A stretch of 64,000 nt of DNA from Ceratopteris richardii. Lineage: Eukaryota > Streptophyta > Polypodiopsida > Polypodiales > Pteridaceae. Each line of letters starts with the position of its first letter. Positions within the stretch are counted from its first letter, which is position 1. The notes under the pieces are model-generated. The model saw nothing but the letters and a program-made list of their open reading frames with translations, searched no databases and was not told the origin of the DNA. The stretch spans positions 1 through 64,000 of the forward strand of contig MU260054.1 in assembly GCA_020310875.1 (NCBI GenBank), in the 5' to 3' direction. Below, piece by piece: positions 22,277 to 34,589 of the stretch. The position numbers were made by a program, and so were the translations under genes.

Positions 22277-22850
22277 TAACTCATTGCTCTTCCAAACTAC
22301 ATCAAGTAGGTTTTCTACCTTGTTGAAGTTTCAAGTTTTTAGAAAATTGCACTCACTCACTCACTCTTCTGACTTTGGCGCTTAGGTATGTCCAAATTCA
22401 GTTCACTAAGACTCTATTTATGAGGCTCTATATTCGCATCGCTCAAGAGGGGGCCACTTATTCACTCACTCATCTAACTTTGGTGCTTAGCTATGTCAAA
22501 ATTCAACTCATTGAGAGAAATATTCAGTCTCTTGTCTTTTTGCACTTAGATATGTCACACTGCGTCAAAAGGCACTGTAGTTATCCCCAACATGTTCATC
22601 TTTCCCTTGACAAGATTTTCGGCCATCTATTTCCAGCTAGCAGCCATGCATGCCTTGCTTTTGCATGCATTGATAGTGATGCACGTAGTATATTGATCGA
22701 AAGGTTATCATAGTCTTCAAGAAATTGAATTGATATATGGCCCAAGATTTTATTTTTGAGAAAACATGATTTATCTTAAAGACTGGGTGGTAATGTGCAT
22801 GAACATGCTAGGCCGGGAACTAAATGGATCATTTCAATGGACATTTGCAA
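22277..22850. other. Unassigned spacer with a short direct repeat
   Basis: No gene is recognised. Two imperfect direct copies of about 45 bp (from about 22364 and 22463) share ACTCA-CT-ACTTTGG-GCTTAG-TATGTC-AAATTCA-. A third, shorter echo (GCACTTAGATATGTCA) lies near 22541. A 112-codon open frame (22375-22713) spans them but looks like a by-product of the repeats. Confidence 0.4.
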
Positions 22851-23474
22851 ATCTCCACGCTCACTCCCTTGTGTCCCTCTAGGGTAGGGGGTATTGATCT
22901 CCCCCTCCCTTCTCCCCAATGGTGCTCCAAGATGCCTTGGTGAACGGGTGGTCCTCGTGAGAGGCTTTAGCCTCTGGTCTTGGCCATGTGCAGATAGAAG
23001 GTGGAGTCAAAGGTGCTTCTGATGTCTCTTTCTTGAAGCCGCAATCTCTATCCTACTCGGAGGTTACCATGCAGTAGATAAATCCCCAGGTGCATTCCTT
23101 CTTTCAAGGTGTTCCAGGTATGTCTACTTCCTCGCACCCTATCGATATTAAAGGTAGGGTATTGTCCATGACAACCCTCATAGACTCGACATAGACGACA
23201 TGCATGTGTTTGAGGAAGATGATGCGCTAATAAAAGACTGTAACTCCTTCATGAGCTTGCAAAATCAACTCTGTGAGCAAGTGGTGATAGGCCTCTGTCA
23301 TGGCCCTCGTCCCCCTCAAGAGGTTCTTAAGACTTGGATCCAAAAATGCAGGGAAAGTAGATGACTCTTCGTCAAGCAAATGCTACTATTTGTTTTTTTT
23401 TTTGAAGAAGCTAATAGTGCTTTTTATGTCATTTCTGAGGGACAATGGCTCATCAAGGGAGTGCCTATTTTCTT
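22850..23474 (+). mobile_element. LINE fragment L (5' part, ORF1)
   Basis: The start of another L1-type LINE. It parallels LINE I from the C-rich leader (CCCTCCCTTCT) through CAAGATGCCTTGGTGAAC and CCTCTGGTCTTGGCC to the DUF4283-like motif VIGLCHGPRPPQEVLKTWI (near 23290) and FFFEEANSAFYVISEGQWLI (near 23397). Frames are interrupted, and the region between leader and motif is worn. It is cut at 23475 by the LTR of Copia C2. The rest of the LINE would lie beyond the nested stack to the right and is not in the window. Confidence 0.8.
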
Positions 23475-24037
23475 TGTGGAGGATGAGTTCTCCTTTTCGC
23501 AACAGAAATGTGTAGTGAACCCTTGTATGTCTAGCACTTGGACAAATAGTGGCACCTTAGATAGCTTGCTGCTCTCAATAGAAACTTGAAATGACTTGTG
23601 CCTTTAGTCAAGTAGACAAAGAGAGCTTTCTAGCAAGCTATAAATAACTTAATTTGGACAAGTTTTGATTAGGCAACACAACTAACAAAGATGAACTACC
23701 TGTCCATACAAGTATGCTCAAGAACTAAACTTCACTCTTGGACTGATAACTACCTGAATATACAGGTTTTGAGAAAGATAATTGGTACACAAAAGATAAA
23801 CACAAATATCTTTCCAACAAGATTAAAAACAAGTAATTTGAATGAGTTTTGGTCAAGAAATTCAACTGACCAAAATAGACCACCTACACACATAAGTATA
23901 CTGAAAATTTGGGCTTCAGTCTCTAATAGATATCTCTGAGAATATAAATCCTTTGAATGAGATATTTGGGATAGAGAAAGTAAATGCACAAAGATTTCAA
24001 ACAAGCCAAAAATCAAGAAATTTGGATATGTTTCCAT

Positions 24038-24267
24038 TGTTGATATATTTAGGTAGTGATGTGTGTGAACACTCTAGGACCGCCGCGGCACTTTTTTCCC
24101 TCTTTAGGAGGTTTTTTTCCCCCGACTTGTATATACGCCTATTGCCCTAATGGGCTACTTATCTTTGTACATTCTCTAGTAATACATTCAGTCTTGTGTG
24201 TTGTGCTCCAAGATTCTTCTTCTTCCTTGTGTTGTTCGCGTGCTTCCGCAGATGTCTAACTCCAAAA
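24038..24267 (+). repeat. 5' LTR of Copia B
   Basis: A 230-bp LTR beginning TGTTGATATATTTAGG. A TATA-like TTGTATATAC lies at 24128-24136. The PBS follows two bases after its end. Confidence 0.94.
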
Positions 24268-24269
24268 AT

Positions 24270-24284
24270 TGGTATTAGAGCAGG
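24270..24284 (+). other. Primer binding site of B (tRNA-iMet type)
   Basis: TGGTATTAGAGCAGG differs at one base from the canonical plant initiator-Met PBS and sits directly after the 5' LTR. Confidence 0.88.
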
Positions 24285-24622
24285 TCGTCGCTTCTTCTAG
24301 GGCGCCGTCGACACTCCTCCGTTTGCAGTCTCATATTCGCACGAAATTTGGTCAGCATACTTAGGGTGTTTCCGAGATCAAAACAACTTTGCTGTGTGGT
24401 GCCGAAATCGCGATCTGAGCTCGTTTCGGCCTCCGAACGCACTATCACAGTGCTTGTGCAGGCTATTTCGTCCTTTTGTACCAAAGGTATATACCAGTTT
24501 CTATTCGCCAGTTTAAGAGTCTCGAAGTCTGCTACAAGTCTAGCAGAACTCGTCTGGGCAGTTTCGTTCAACTTTTTGAGATACAATAAATTTTCTGCAT
24601 CGAGGTATTTTAGTCATCGGCC

Positions 24623-27600
24623 ATGGCTGAAAGCAGTGATGTATTCCGTATGTTGGCTGTTGAGGATAAGTTGGATGGTACCAACTACCCATTATGGGCT
24701 TATATGATGCGACATGTACCAGTCGCAAAAGGATTGTGGAACATTGTGCAGGGTGTTGAAAGACGTCCTGTTACACCTGTAACGACAGGTACTGCAAATA
24801 CAGGTGTTGGAGCTGATGAAGATGGTGTCGAAGATGATATTCCTTAGATTCCTGTTCGTGCTGCTATTTCTGTTGCACCTACTGCAGAGTAGATTCGTTG
24901 GGATGGCAGAGATGCCCAGGCATATGCATTGATAGCTTTGTCTGTCAAACGTGTCATTATTCCTCACATTCGCTCTTGCAGAACAGCAAAGGATGCTTGG
25001 GATACACTTACCACTTTGTACCAGGCTAGGAATGAGGTTCGTGTTGCTTACCGCCGAAAACAGTTGGAGAGTGAGCACATGAATGAAGGTGATTCTATGG
25101 ACAGTTTTCTTACAAAGATCAAAGACCTGAAGGAACAATTGATTTCTGCTGATGAGGTTATACCAGATAGCTCACTTGTGCAGACCGTTCTGAATGGTCT
25201 TCCTGATTCATATCAGAGTTTTGCCTCTACTCTTCGGTTGATGATGAAAGGCAATCCGAATGCCTTGTCATTTGAGGAATTAGTCTCTGTTCTGTTGCAG
25301 GAAGATCAGTCCAGGCAGAACAGGTCCATTATGCGTGTTGTAGATCAAGCTTTCCTGGCTAGTCAGAAGGGCAAAGGAAAATGGAGCTCTTCTACTAGTA
25401 AGCAGAAATCTGCAAATGCTGCACAATCGAAGAACCAGGATAAAGATGAGAAGAAATGAGAAAAGCAGAAATTGTTCTGTAAGTACTGTAAAGGAAATGA
25501 TCATATTATAAAGAACTATCCAAAACTGGCTGCTAAAGAGGCAAAGAAGAAAGAGGCTGGAATGGTTGTCGCAGAGGCCTCTACACCAAAAACAGAGTCT
25601 GCAAATCTTGTGCAGGAAGAAGAATGGGCGTTTACTACTGTCTGCAGTTTTGACCCATCTTCTCATGATCAGTGCATGTCTGCAGTAGACTCAGATGTTT
25701 GGTACTTTGACAGTGGGGCGACCAAACATATTACCTCGCAGCGCAGTTTCTTCTCTTCACTCGAGCCTGCCCCTACACGGAATACTGTCACATGCGCCAA
25801 TAACTCCTCTTATCCTGTTATGGGAGTTGGTAAGATCATTCTGACTACTCCTGATGGTAGTTCTTTCACTTTGTCAGATGCTTTATTTGTGCCAGGGATA
25901 AAAAAGAACCTGTTATCAGTTTCTGCATTAGCCAAGATTGGCTTGATTGTGAAATTCGTTGATGACAGGTGTACAGTCCATGATCTCTCAAATGGCGATG
26001 TGATTATTGCTTCTGGCATTTTATGTCCTGGGCTGTATAAGCTCATAGACTATGAAAGATCTGTGAACGATTCGGCATGTGCAGTTCATGATTCTGAGGC
26101 TATGTCAGATGCAAAGCTTTGGCATGCACGCTTTGGTCATCTGAATTTTGCTAGTCTGTTACGCCTGCAGAAATCCGAAATGGTGTCCTCTTTGCCCAAA
26201 CTTGAGGCACCTGGAAAACATGTTTGTGAAGGCTATATTTTGGGAAAAATGCAGCGTTCTTCCTTTCCAAAAGATGGTTCAGTTCGGGCTACGCAGAAAT
26301 TGCATCTTGTACATAGTGATGTCTGTGGTCCTATGCAAACACCCTCTTTTGGAAATTACCTTTACTTCGTGACTTTCATTGATGATTTTTCCAGGCATGC
26401 ATGGGTATATCCACTCAAAGCAAAGTCCGAAGTGTTCATGTGCTTCAAAGAGTTTTTGGTTTTGGCTGAAAATCTGTCAGCATGTAAAATGGGCACCCTC
26501 CGTTCTGATCGAGGGGGGGAATATATGTCTTCAGATTTTAATGCATTTCTGGCTGAACGTGGGATAAAACACTAGTGTACGGTGCCGTATACACCTCAAC
26601 AGAATGGAGTTGCTGAACGAAAGAACAGGTCACTCATGGAGATGGCGAGGTGCATGGTCAAAAGTCAGGCTTTACCACATAGTTTCTGGCTTGAGGCTGT
26701 CATGTGTGCAACATATGTACTGAACAGGTGTCCCACCAAAGCGTTGCAGTCTATCACTCCATATGAGGCTTGGCATGACCGCAAGCCATCTGTTGCTCAT
26801 CTGCGTGTTTTTGGTTGTTTGGCATATGCATTAGTGCCTGAACAACATCGCAGAAAATTGGATGATAAGGCAGTAAAATGTATTTTTGTTGGGTACAATT
26901 CTAAAAGTAAAGGCTATCGTCTGTATCATCCACAGACTAAACACATTCTGGTTAGCCGTGATGTTGTCTTTGTGGAAGATGCTATTCAGCCATTGCTTTC
27001 ATGTACTAAGGAGACATCTGTTAGCTCCAAAGACATGTATGATACTTTGATGCCTCTTTTTACAGGTGGACAGGCTAGTGTTGGTCCTAATGAGGCAACT
27101 TCTCAGCCTTTGTAGGTTTCATATGATGATGCAGATCATTCCATTTCTGATGCAGATTTACATGATGCACTTGTTGATGAGAGAGCTGATATTGAGCAGG
27201 CAAAAACTATGCCAAAATGGCTGGTGCAGACTTTGCGTGGCAGCAAATTAGATGCACCTTTGTCATATCATACTCGTTCAGGCTCTCATAGTGCCTCCTT
27301 TGCATCAGATTGCTATGCTATGGTTGCATCTAGTCACTGTGATGAGAATGAGCCTGTTTCTTTTGATGAAGCACAAAATTCAGAAAATTGGATGGTTGCT
27401 ATGCAATCTAAATATGATGCTATAATGAAGAATGGTACTTGGTCTTTATGTGACTTGCCTCCTAGCAAGAAGGCCATTGGCACTAAGTGGGTATACAAGC
27501 TGAAGCGTAAACCTGATGGTACAGTTGACAGGTATAAGGCTAGGCTTGTTGCAAAGGGTTATGCACAGGAAAGAGGCATTGATTTTGATGAGACCTTTGC

Positions 27601-28888
27601 ACCTACATGCCGTATGACTACTGTTCGGAGCATTTGTGCACTTGCAGCCCATCATGGTTGGAATGTACATTAGTTGGATATTAAAACAACATTTATGAAT
27701 GGTGACTTGCATGAAGAAGTGTATGTTTTTCAGCCCCGTGGCTTTGTGCAGAAAGGGCATGAAAACCAGGTTTGCAGGTTAAAGAAGGCATTATATGGTT
27801 TAAAGCAAGCACCACGTGCTTGGTATGAGAAGATACATGCCTATCTGATTGCACATGGTTTTGAGAACAGTCCAACTGAAAGCACCTTATATGTTAAACG
27901 TGCTAATGATGTGCTTCTGATCATTGTTGTCTATGTTGATGACATGCTGCTCACTGGTCCTATTGAGACACATATTGCTAATTTTAAGGCTGATTTGCAT
28001 GCCTCATTTGAGATGTCTGATTTGGGGCATTTGCATCACTATTTGGGCATTCAGTTTATGCACGTTGATGGTGGAATGGCTTTTTGTCAAACGAAATATA
28101 TTGACACATTATTGCAGCGTTTTGGCCTTGAAGACTGTAAGCCTATTGCCACTCCTATGGAGACAGGTTTACGATTGAGTCTTCATGATGCTGGAGATGC
28201 ATTTGATGTTGTTCTCTATCAGCAAGCTGTTGGATGCTTGATTTACTTATGCATTACTCGGCCAGATATTCAGTTTGCTATCTCACAGATGAGCAGGTTT
28301 ATGCATTGCCCAGGAGTCACGCATTGGAAAGCGATTAAGTGCATCTTTCGCTACTTGAGTGGTACTCGGCTACTAGGGTTGTTTTATCCGAAGGGGGGAT
28401 CACTACCGCCAGATTTGCATGCTTTTTCTGACTCAGATTGGGTTGGTTGCTATGACACTCCTGTGTCCACTAGTGGTTTTTGCTTCATGCTTGGTAGCTC
28501 ATGTATATCTTGGTTGAGCAAGAAGCAGCCTACTGTGGCCACTTCCAGTTGTGAGGCTGAGTATAGGGCAGCTTTCACAACGACTGTTGAGTGTGTGTGG
28601 CTCAGACGCCTTATGGCTGATTTGGGTGTTGGCCAGTCTTCTGCCACCACCATCTTCACTGACAGTCAGAGCGCATTGGCAGTTGCGAGAAACCCTGTGT
28701 TCCATGCTCACACTAAGCACATTGAGGTGCATTATCACTATGTCAGGGAGAGGTTCTCTGCTGGGGAGATCAGCTTGGCATATTTGCCCATGCAAGAGAA
28801 CATTGCAGACCTTTTCACGAAGGCTCTGCCTAGGGAGAAGTTTGAAGCTTTCCGCAAAGCTTTGGGCTTACTTCCTTTTGTGGAGTGA
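24623..28888 (+). pseudogene. Copia B gag-pol remnant
   Basis: Gag begins at the ATG at 24623 (MAESSDVFRMLAVEDKLDGT). Recognisable parts in order are UBN2-type gag (to about 25440), a zinc-knuckle-like region (FCKYCKGNDH, 25474), protease (YFDSGATKHIT, near 25703), GAG-pre-integrase (KLWHARFGHLNFASLLRL, near 26113), integrase (HSDVCGPMQTPSF, near 26312; RSDRGGEYMS, near 26502; QQNGVAERKN, near 26600), RT (LKRKPDGTVDRYKARLVAKG, near 27500; VYVDDMLLTG, near 27930) and RNase H (FSDSDWVGCYDT, near 28427; SSCEAEYRA, near 28547). About six breaks interrupt it. It was made as one polyprotein in the live family. Confidence 0.92.
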
Positions 28889-28950
28889 TTTCCACATAGC
28901 TTGGCACTTCCTTATACATGAGTGCCAGCTCCTTGTTCACCGCCTCACTC

Positions 28951-28962
28951 CCAGGGGGGATT
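28951..28962 (+). other. Polypurine tract of B
   Basis: CCAGGGGGGATT lies directly before the 3' LTR at 28963. It is the plus-strand primer site of the element. The same tract precedes the LTR of A. Confidence 0.85.
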
Positions 28963-29193
28963 TGTTGATATATTTAGGTAGTGATGTGTGTGAACACTCT
29001 AGGACCGTCGGGGCACTTTTTTCCCTCTTTAGGAGGTTTTTTCCCCCCCGGCTTGTATATATGCCTATTGCCCTAATGGGCTACTTATCTTTGTACATTC
29101 TCTAGTAATACATTCAGTCTTGTGTGTTGTGCTCCAAGCTTCTTCTTCTTCCTTGTGCTGTTCGCGTGCTTCCGCAGACGTCTAACTCCAACA
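28963..29193 (+). repeat. 3' LTR of Copia B
   Basis: A 231-bp LTR ending CTCCAACA, followed by the duplication TCCAT. It differs from the 5' LTR by about 4% by eye. Confidence 0.94.
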
Positions 29194-29774
29194 TCCATTG
29201 GAAAGATAACAAACCAAAATAGACTATATGTTTAAATAGATATGCTAAAAAATTAGACTTCACTCTTTCAATGATATCTCATAGAATGTACATTCTTTGA
29301 AAGATATACTTGAGTTCAAAAAAGTGCACAAGATAATCTTTCCAATGACTATTTAAACTCAAGAAATGGTTACATATACACTGAGATATGAGCTTTACAA
29401 CAGAGTTGTATACAAAATGACGTGCAGCTGGAAGGAGTCTAAGGGAAGACAAAATGACAATATGACTAGATCTGACTATTGGGAGCTCTTGCCTCTTTCT
29501 CTCCTTGTTTAGAACGTGCTCCCACTTCAATTTTATAATCAATGACATGTGAAGAAGTTTGTTCCTCCTTAACTCACCACTTTGCCCACTACAAGCCACT
29601 CACTACAAGGGAGACAATGTATCTTTTACTCATCATGAATTTTGACTAGACTTTTTCTTTTCTTTTTCTTTTCTTTTTCTTTTCCTTTTCCATTATTTTC
29701 CTTTATCTTTATATTTGATAAATTTATCCAAGCATAGCTCATATGAAAATGAGTTTGTACATTTATCTTCAACA

Positions 29775-29790
29775 CTCCCCCTCAAGCTCA
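29775..29790 (-). other. Polypurine tract of C2
   Basis: Read on the minus strand the sequence is AGCTTGAGGGGGAG, immediately before the LTR start TGTTGAAG. It confirms that the LTR at 23475-29774 is the 3' LTR of a minus-strand element. Confidence 0.83.
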
Positions 29791-29815
29791 TTTGGGAGTT
29801 ATCTTCAACCATGTC

Positions 29816-32347
29816 CTACAAATTTATCACATCCTTGAAACCTTTGAGTTTAGAAGCATCCAAGAACTTTGTAAACATATATGCAACTTGCTCTTTGGTT
29901 CGAATGAACTTTATGTCCACATCTTTGCTTAATACCTTCTCCCTTACATAATGGTAGTGGACCTCTATGTGCTTGCTCCTTGCATGAAACATAGGATTGC
30001 TTGTCAAGTAAATACTTGACATGTTATCACCATATGTAGGGATGGTTCCAACTTGCACTTCAAGATCAACAAAAAGATTTTTAATCCACATTGCTTCACA
30101 TGTGGCAAATGCTAATCCTCTATATTCAGCCTCCATGGATGAAAGTACAATAGTAGGTTGTTTCTTTGAGCTCCATGTGATAGTTTTGCTTCCTATCATG
30201 AACACATAACATGAGGCTGATCTTCTATCTTCCTTTGAACCTGCCCAATCAGCATCGCTAATGCCTTTGACCTGCAATTCTTCATCAAACTTGTAAAACA
30301 AAGCATGATTAATTGTATGCTTTATGTATCTCAACACTCTCTTAGCTGAATTCAAATGTTCACTTCTCAGGGCTTGCATAAACTGAGAAAGTACACCAAC
30401 AACATAAGATAAATCAGGTCCTGTAATGTTTGCATAGATTAATGATCCTACAAAGCTTATGTATGTCGTTACATCTTCCAATGGTTCTCCACCATTTGAA
30501 CAAATCTTTGTATGTGTGCCCATGGGTTGAGTGAGTAGTTTGCATTCACTCATTCCAAATGTGAAAAGAACATTCAAGAAGTACTTCCTTTGCATCAAGT
30601 AGATAGCACTCTTTCCATAAACAACTTCAATTCCTAAAAAATATTTCAGCTCTCCAATATCTGAAATTTTAAACTCCTTACCAAGCTTCCTTTTGATATC
30701 TTTAATCCCTGTAAAATCATTTCTTGTTATGATGAGGTCATCGACATATACGCAAATATATACCTCTCTATTTTCTTCCTTCTTCATGTACAATGAAGGA
30801 TGTGCACTACTTGGGTTGTATGCACACTTAGTTAGATATTCTACCAATCTCTGATTCCATGCTCTTGTCTTCAACCTCCAAACAAATTCAAGATGGTTTT
30901 CATCTTCAAATCCAACTGGTTGACTCATGTAAACCTCTTCTTGTAGTTCTCCATTAAGAAAAGCATTTTTGATGTCCAATTGATATAACGATCATCTCCT
31001 TGAAACACCAATTGCTATTAATGTTTTGATAGTTTCCATCTTTGCAACAAGGATGAAAACTTCATCGTAATCCATGCCTTGCGTTTGTTTTATTTTTTTG
31101 GCAACTAATCTAGCTTTATATCTAGCTAGTGAACCATCAGCATTCCTTTTTACTTTAAACACCCATTTGTTTGGAACAATCTTCATACCTTTTTTCTTTG
31201 GCACTAGCTCCCATGCGTGATTATCTTTGAAAGCTTTGATCTCCTCTTTCTTAGCTAGCATCCATTCCTTTTGTGTGCAAGCTTCTTCATATGTCTCACG
31301 ATCTTTGTCTTTGATAATCTGCATCATGTATGCAAAATGTGTCGCCATGAAACTATCATAACTCAACCTTTGAGTTGGATACCTTGTCCTTGAAGATCTT
31401 CTTTCATTGCCTTTGGAAAGATGCTTCTTTAACCTATTCAGCTTTACCATCGGAGTGATTACCTCTTCATATTCTTCTTCACTTGCATTTGTCTCACTAT
31501 TTGGAGTAGCACTTGCTTCTTCGACTCTACTATGAGGTGAATTTGGATACAAAGAATGACTCCTCCTCCATGTTGAACATTTTTCATTTGATGTAGATGC
31601 CTTTGGACCTAAAAGCTTTGTGCTTGATTGTTAAAATTCTCTTTGATTTGTTCCTGCATAATCATCATAATCTTCTTCAAGAATCTTTCCTTTCCTTTAT
31701 CTTCATTCCATGGTCTTGATTCATTAAAGACCACATCTTGCGAGAAACTTAATTCCTTTGTTCTAGGGTTGTAACACTTGTATTCTTTTTGCTCTGTCAA
31801 GTAGGCAATGAAAATGCATTTTTCTGACCTTGGTTCCATCTTTGTTTACACTTCTTGTGGAATGTGAACAAAGCAAACACATCCAAACACTTTGAGGTGT
31901 GTAAGATCAGATTTCTTACCGGAATATAACTCCTCTAGAGTCAAGTGATGTATTCCTGATGTTGTGCACTTATTCATCAAGTAAATGGCGGTTGTGGTAG
32001 CTTCAACCCAATAGTACAATGGTACCTTCATCTCGTTGAGCATGCATCTTGCAATTTCATCAATTTGCCTATTTTTCCTCTCAGTTACTCCATTTTCTTG
32101 TGGTGTATACCTACAAGTGAACTGCCTTTTGATCCCATTCTCTTCTAGAAAATCAAAAAATTCTTTGGAGAAGCATTCTCCTCCACCATTGGACCTTAAG
32201 GTTTTGATAGACCTTCCTGTTTCTTTTTCAACTTCAAATTTGAATCTATTACCAACCATTGATGCCTCTTGGGTTGGTCCCCATTCATCTGTATGTATCA
32301 AGTCCAAGAAATTTGGGGCCACATAATTGCTCCTCTTGAATGGCTGC
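29816..32347 (-). pseudogene. Copia C2 pol remnant
   Basis: Read leftwards the segment carries the integrase end (SNGGGECFSKEF near 32190; PQENGVTERKN near 32080), RT (NKWVFKVKRNADGSLARYKA near 31160; LDIKNAFLNGELQEEVYMSQ near 30960; VYVDDLIITRND near 30735) and RNase H (SDADWAGSKEDRRSASCYVF near 30240; SSMEAEYRGLA near 30130). One stretch of 387 codons is still open. There are several breaks in all. The GAG-pre-integrase region and everything upstream are cut off by gypsy D. Confidence 0.88.
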
Positions 32348-33232
32348 TGTTGCAGAGCAAAGAAGAGCACAGAGGCAGAGAAAAGGATGGGTCCCAAAAT
32401 TTTTCTGATTTGGATACTTTACTCTTGTATTATAGCCATTTTGTAATATACTTTCTAATGTAAATGCACTAGACGAGTCCTCTAGATGCATACCCATAGA
32501 GATTTGTAGCTTACCTTTGTAAATTAGTAGGAAATTAGCCTTTTAGCTAATAAAGTGCCGGTCTCTTGTGTGAAAGGAACATTTTTAGGGCACATGTATA
32601 TAAATCAATTTGTGACTCTTTGTAGAGATATTTTGCCATTGTGAGAATCAAGAGCACAGAATTTCGAATTTGTGTCTTTTCCTCTCTGTATCTTCTTCTT
32701 TGTGAGCTTGTATGCATGTGTGATGCTTGGAAAGAGTGCTTGGGAGTGTTTCTATCCATGAAAGTGTATGTTTGCTATTGGTAAGGTGTGCGTGAAGTGT
32801 AGGAAGTGCAGAAGTGTAGGAAGGTCATTCTAGCGACTCAGTATTTTGTTCATAACTTGAAGCAAAAGCATCAGAATCGATTGAAACTACCATCATTGGA
32901 TGCGTCTTCTGGAGAGCTTCGAAAGAACCTGCTACTTGCTGTATTCGGATTCGGAGCTGAGAGAAAAGCTCGATTTACTGTTGACTCTTTCTCCAAGTAT
33001 CGTGACATTCCAATGGATTCCTAAAACTTGTTTAGAATAGATTTAGACTTATTTTCACTCTTTGAAAGTTCATTTGCATTGATCATCATTAGAATGCACG
33101 TCTTCATACACTCGGCTAGGTTTTGATATTCCTCGGATTGATAAATAAAGCAATCCCCACTATATGCACTTGAGGGGGATTGAGGTATAGTCTCTTTCTC
33201 CACAAGTCCCTAAGTTGGTTCTTAGGTACACA
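32348..33232 (+). repeat. 5' LTR of gypsy D
   Basis: About 885 bp beginning TGTTGCAGAGCAAAG exactly where similarity between C2 and C1 stops. The right end is placed at GGTACACA, a few bases before the PBS, and is uncertain by some bases. A TATA-like GTATATAAAT lies near 32596. Only one copy is present in the window, so the limits rest on the PBS, the TG...CA ends and the C2 boundary. Confidence 0.7.
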
Positions 33233-33239
33233 CGTCTTT

Positions 33240-33257
33240 TGGTGCCATTTTCGGGGA
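33240..33257 (+). other. Primer binding site of D (tRNA-Asp-like)
   Basis: TGGTGCCATTTTCGGGGA resembles TGGCGCCGTTGCCGGGGA, the PBS complementary to plant tRNA-Asp that is common in Athila and Tat gypsy elements, with a few differences. Confidence 0.7.
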
Positions 33258-33899
33258 CTGTCGAATCAAACCGAGGCATTCATGTGATGGTAAGTAGCTC
33301 TTAGCATTGAAGCAAGGAGAGGAGTTGTGAATCTCTCTTCTTTGGTAAGTCACGCTCATCCGCACTTACTACTCCTCACTCTTGGAGTGTGTGTAGTGAG
33401 TTGATAGTCTAGGGAAGTGAGTAGAGTGAGTTAAACTATGAAGGAGAAAGTAGGGAAGTAGGTGACGAAGATAGGGTAGTTTTTAAGTTAGCTCTTCCAT
33501 TTTTTTTTTGAGTTAAGCATTTCCCCAAAAGTATAAAAACCCAAAAAAAATTCAAACTTTTCACTTTAGTTCTGCTAATGCAAGTATCATGAGAGTCCTG
33601 TTGGTCAGATATCACGAGAGCAAGAAAACAAGTTGTATGGAGCTAAAATAGTGGGAGCAGAGCTGAAAAAAGGAGCTTGAGGACACTAGAGAGGTGAGCT
33701 CATCCCATCTTGGTCAAGATTTCCTTCAAATGTCCATCAAAGAAGAAAATACGACCTGCGACGAGTATTGGGAAGGATTCTAGAGGGGTTAGGAGAAATT
33801 TTTCTTCAGTTCAGGTATTGGAAACAGGGGGGACAAGCTCTAGGAATACATAAATCAAGTTGAAACTCAAAATCTATTGCTAAACTTTGGAAAAAAGGC

Positions 33900-34460
33900 C
33901 AAGTATCGTGTTCTCCTGCGGTTAAGTATCGCGATATCTGGATGTCATGATCTCCTGTGGTCGAGTATCACGATACCTAGCATTGTTGGATATCCTGTAT
34001 CATTGAGTTTGCTCGTGATACGTAAGGAATATCGTGTATCATTGAGTATTTCTCGAGATACTTGTGCCATATCGGGTATCGTTGATTGTTACTCATGATA
34101 CTTGACGCATATCGTATATCGTGAAAGTTTCTTCTCACAATACCTCGCAGATATCGTGTATCGTGGGAACTTTATTCGTGACACCTACTAAGTATCAAAT
34201 ATCGTGAGTTTCCTCTCGTGATATCCATGGCATATCGAGTATCATGGATGCTCTATTGCAATAGTTGCTAGATATCGAGTATCGTGAACTCAGTCATATC
34301 GAGTATCATCAAAATTTTTAGAGTATCGTGTATTGTTGAGGTTGCTCTCGATACCTGAGTCATATCGAGTATCATGAAGTTTTTTTTTTTGCGATCTTTG
34401 TTGCATATCGGGTATCGTGACTTTTCCAGTGTGTCAAGTATCAAGTATCGTGAGTTTAGC
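33900..34460 (+). repeat. Degenerate array of about 40-bp units in the D leader
   Basis: About thirteen units of irregular length, mostly 38-46 bp with a few shorter. Each is built on (G)TATCGTGAGTTT-CTCTCGTGATAC-TTG-GCATATCGAG or a variant. TATCGTG or TATCATG recurs throughout, usually followed some 15 bases later by CGTGATAC and then CATATCGAG. The array lies between the PBS and gag, where no ORF is open. The motif is not seen elsewhere in the window. Confidence 0.82.
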
Positions 34461-34589
34461 TTGAGTCAGGAGATTTTCAAATACCTTAGTGTGAACCTCC
34501 AAGTTAGCCAAATATTTCATACTACTCTAAGATTTAGCCAAGAGCATTGGGAGTTAGGGGGTTGTTAAACTCGACTGAAGCTTTCAAAT

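Larger units (their letters stand above)
24038..29193 (+). mobile_element. Copia element B, full length with both LTRs
   Basis: A 5156-bp Ty1/copia element with short LTRs (24038-24267 and 28963-29193), a tRNA-iMet-type PBS, gag-pol in one reading direction, a polypurine tract and the perfect 5-bp duplication TCCAT (24033-24037 and 29194-29198). The LTRs differ at about nine of 230 positions by eye (about 4%). The coding region keeps its length but has about half a dozen breaks, so it is a fossil of intermediate age. It is closely related to copy A. Confidence 0.96.
23475..29774 (-). repeat. 3' LTR of C2, split by Copia B
   Basis: Two blocks, 23475-24037 and 29199-29774 (1139 bp together), match the C1 LTR (1135 bp), including its 183-bp internal units. 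The gap is filled exactly by Copia B with its duplication TCCAT. The LTR has the same TGTGGAG...TTCAACA ends as C1. A CT-rich tract (29650-29690) lies near its right end. Confidence 0.9.
23475..32347 (-). mobile_element. Copia element C2, old copy hosting B and bordering D
   Basis: Second copy of the C family, on the minus strand. It has a 3' LTR at the left (23475-29774, split by Copia B), then the polypurine tract, RNase H, RT and integrase up to 32347, where the LTR of gypsy D begins. Its gag, PBS and 5' LTR are not in the window and may lie beyond the right edge. The coding part has several breaks. It is inserted in LINE L. Confidence 0.88.

Noticed and set aside
33900-34460. CRISPR-like array
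   Set aside because: Units are degenerate, there are no unique spacers of constant length, and the context is a plant retroelement leader.
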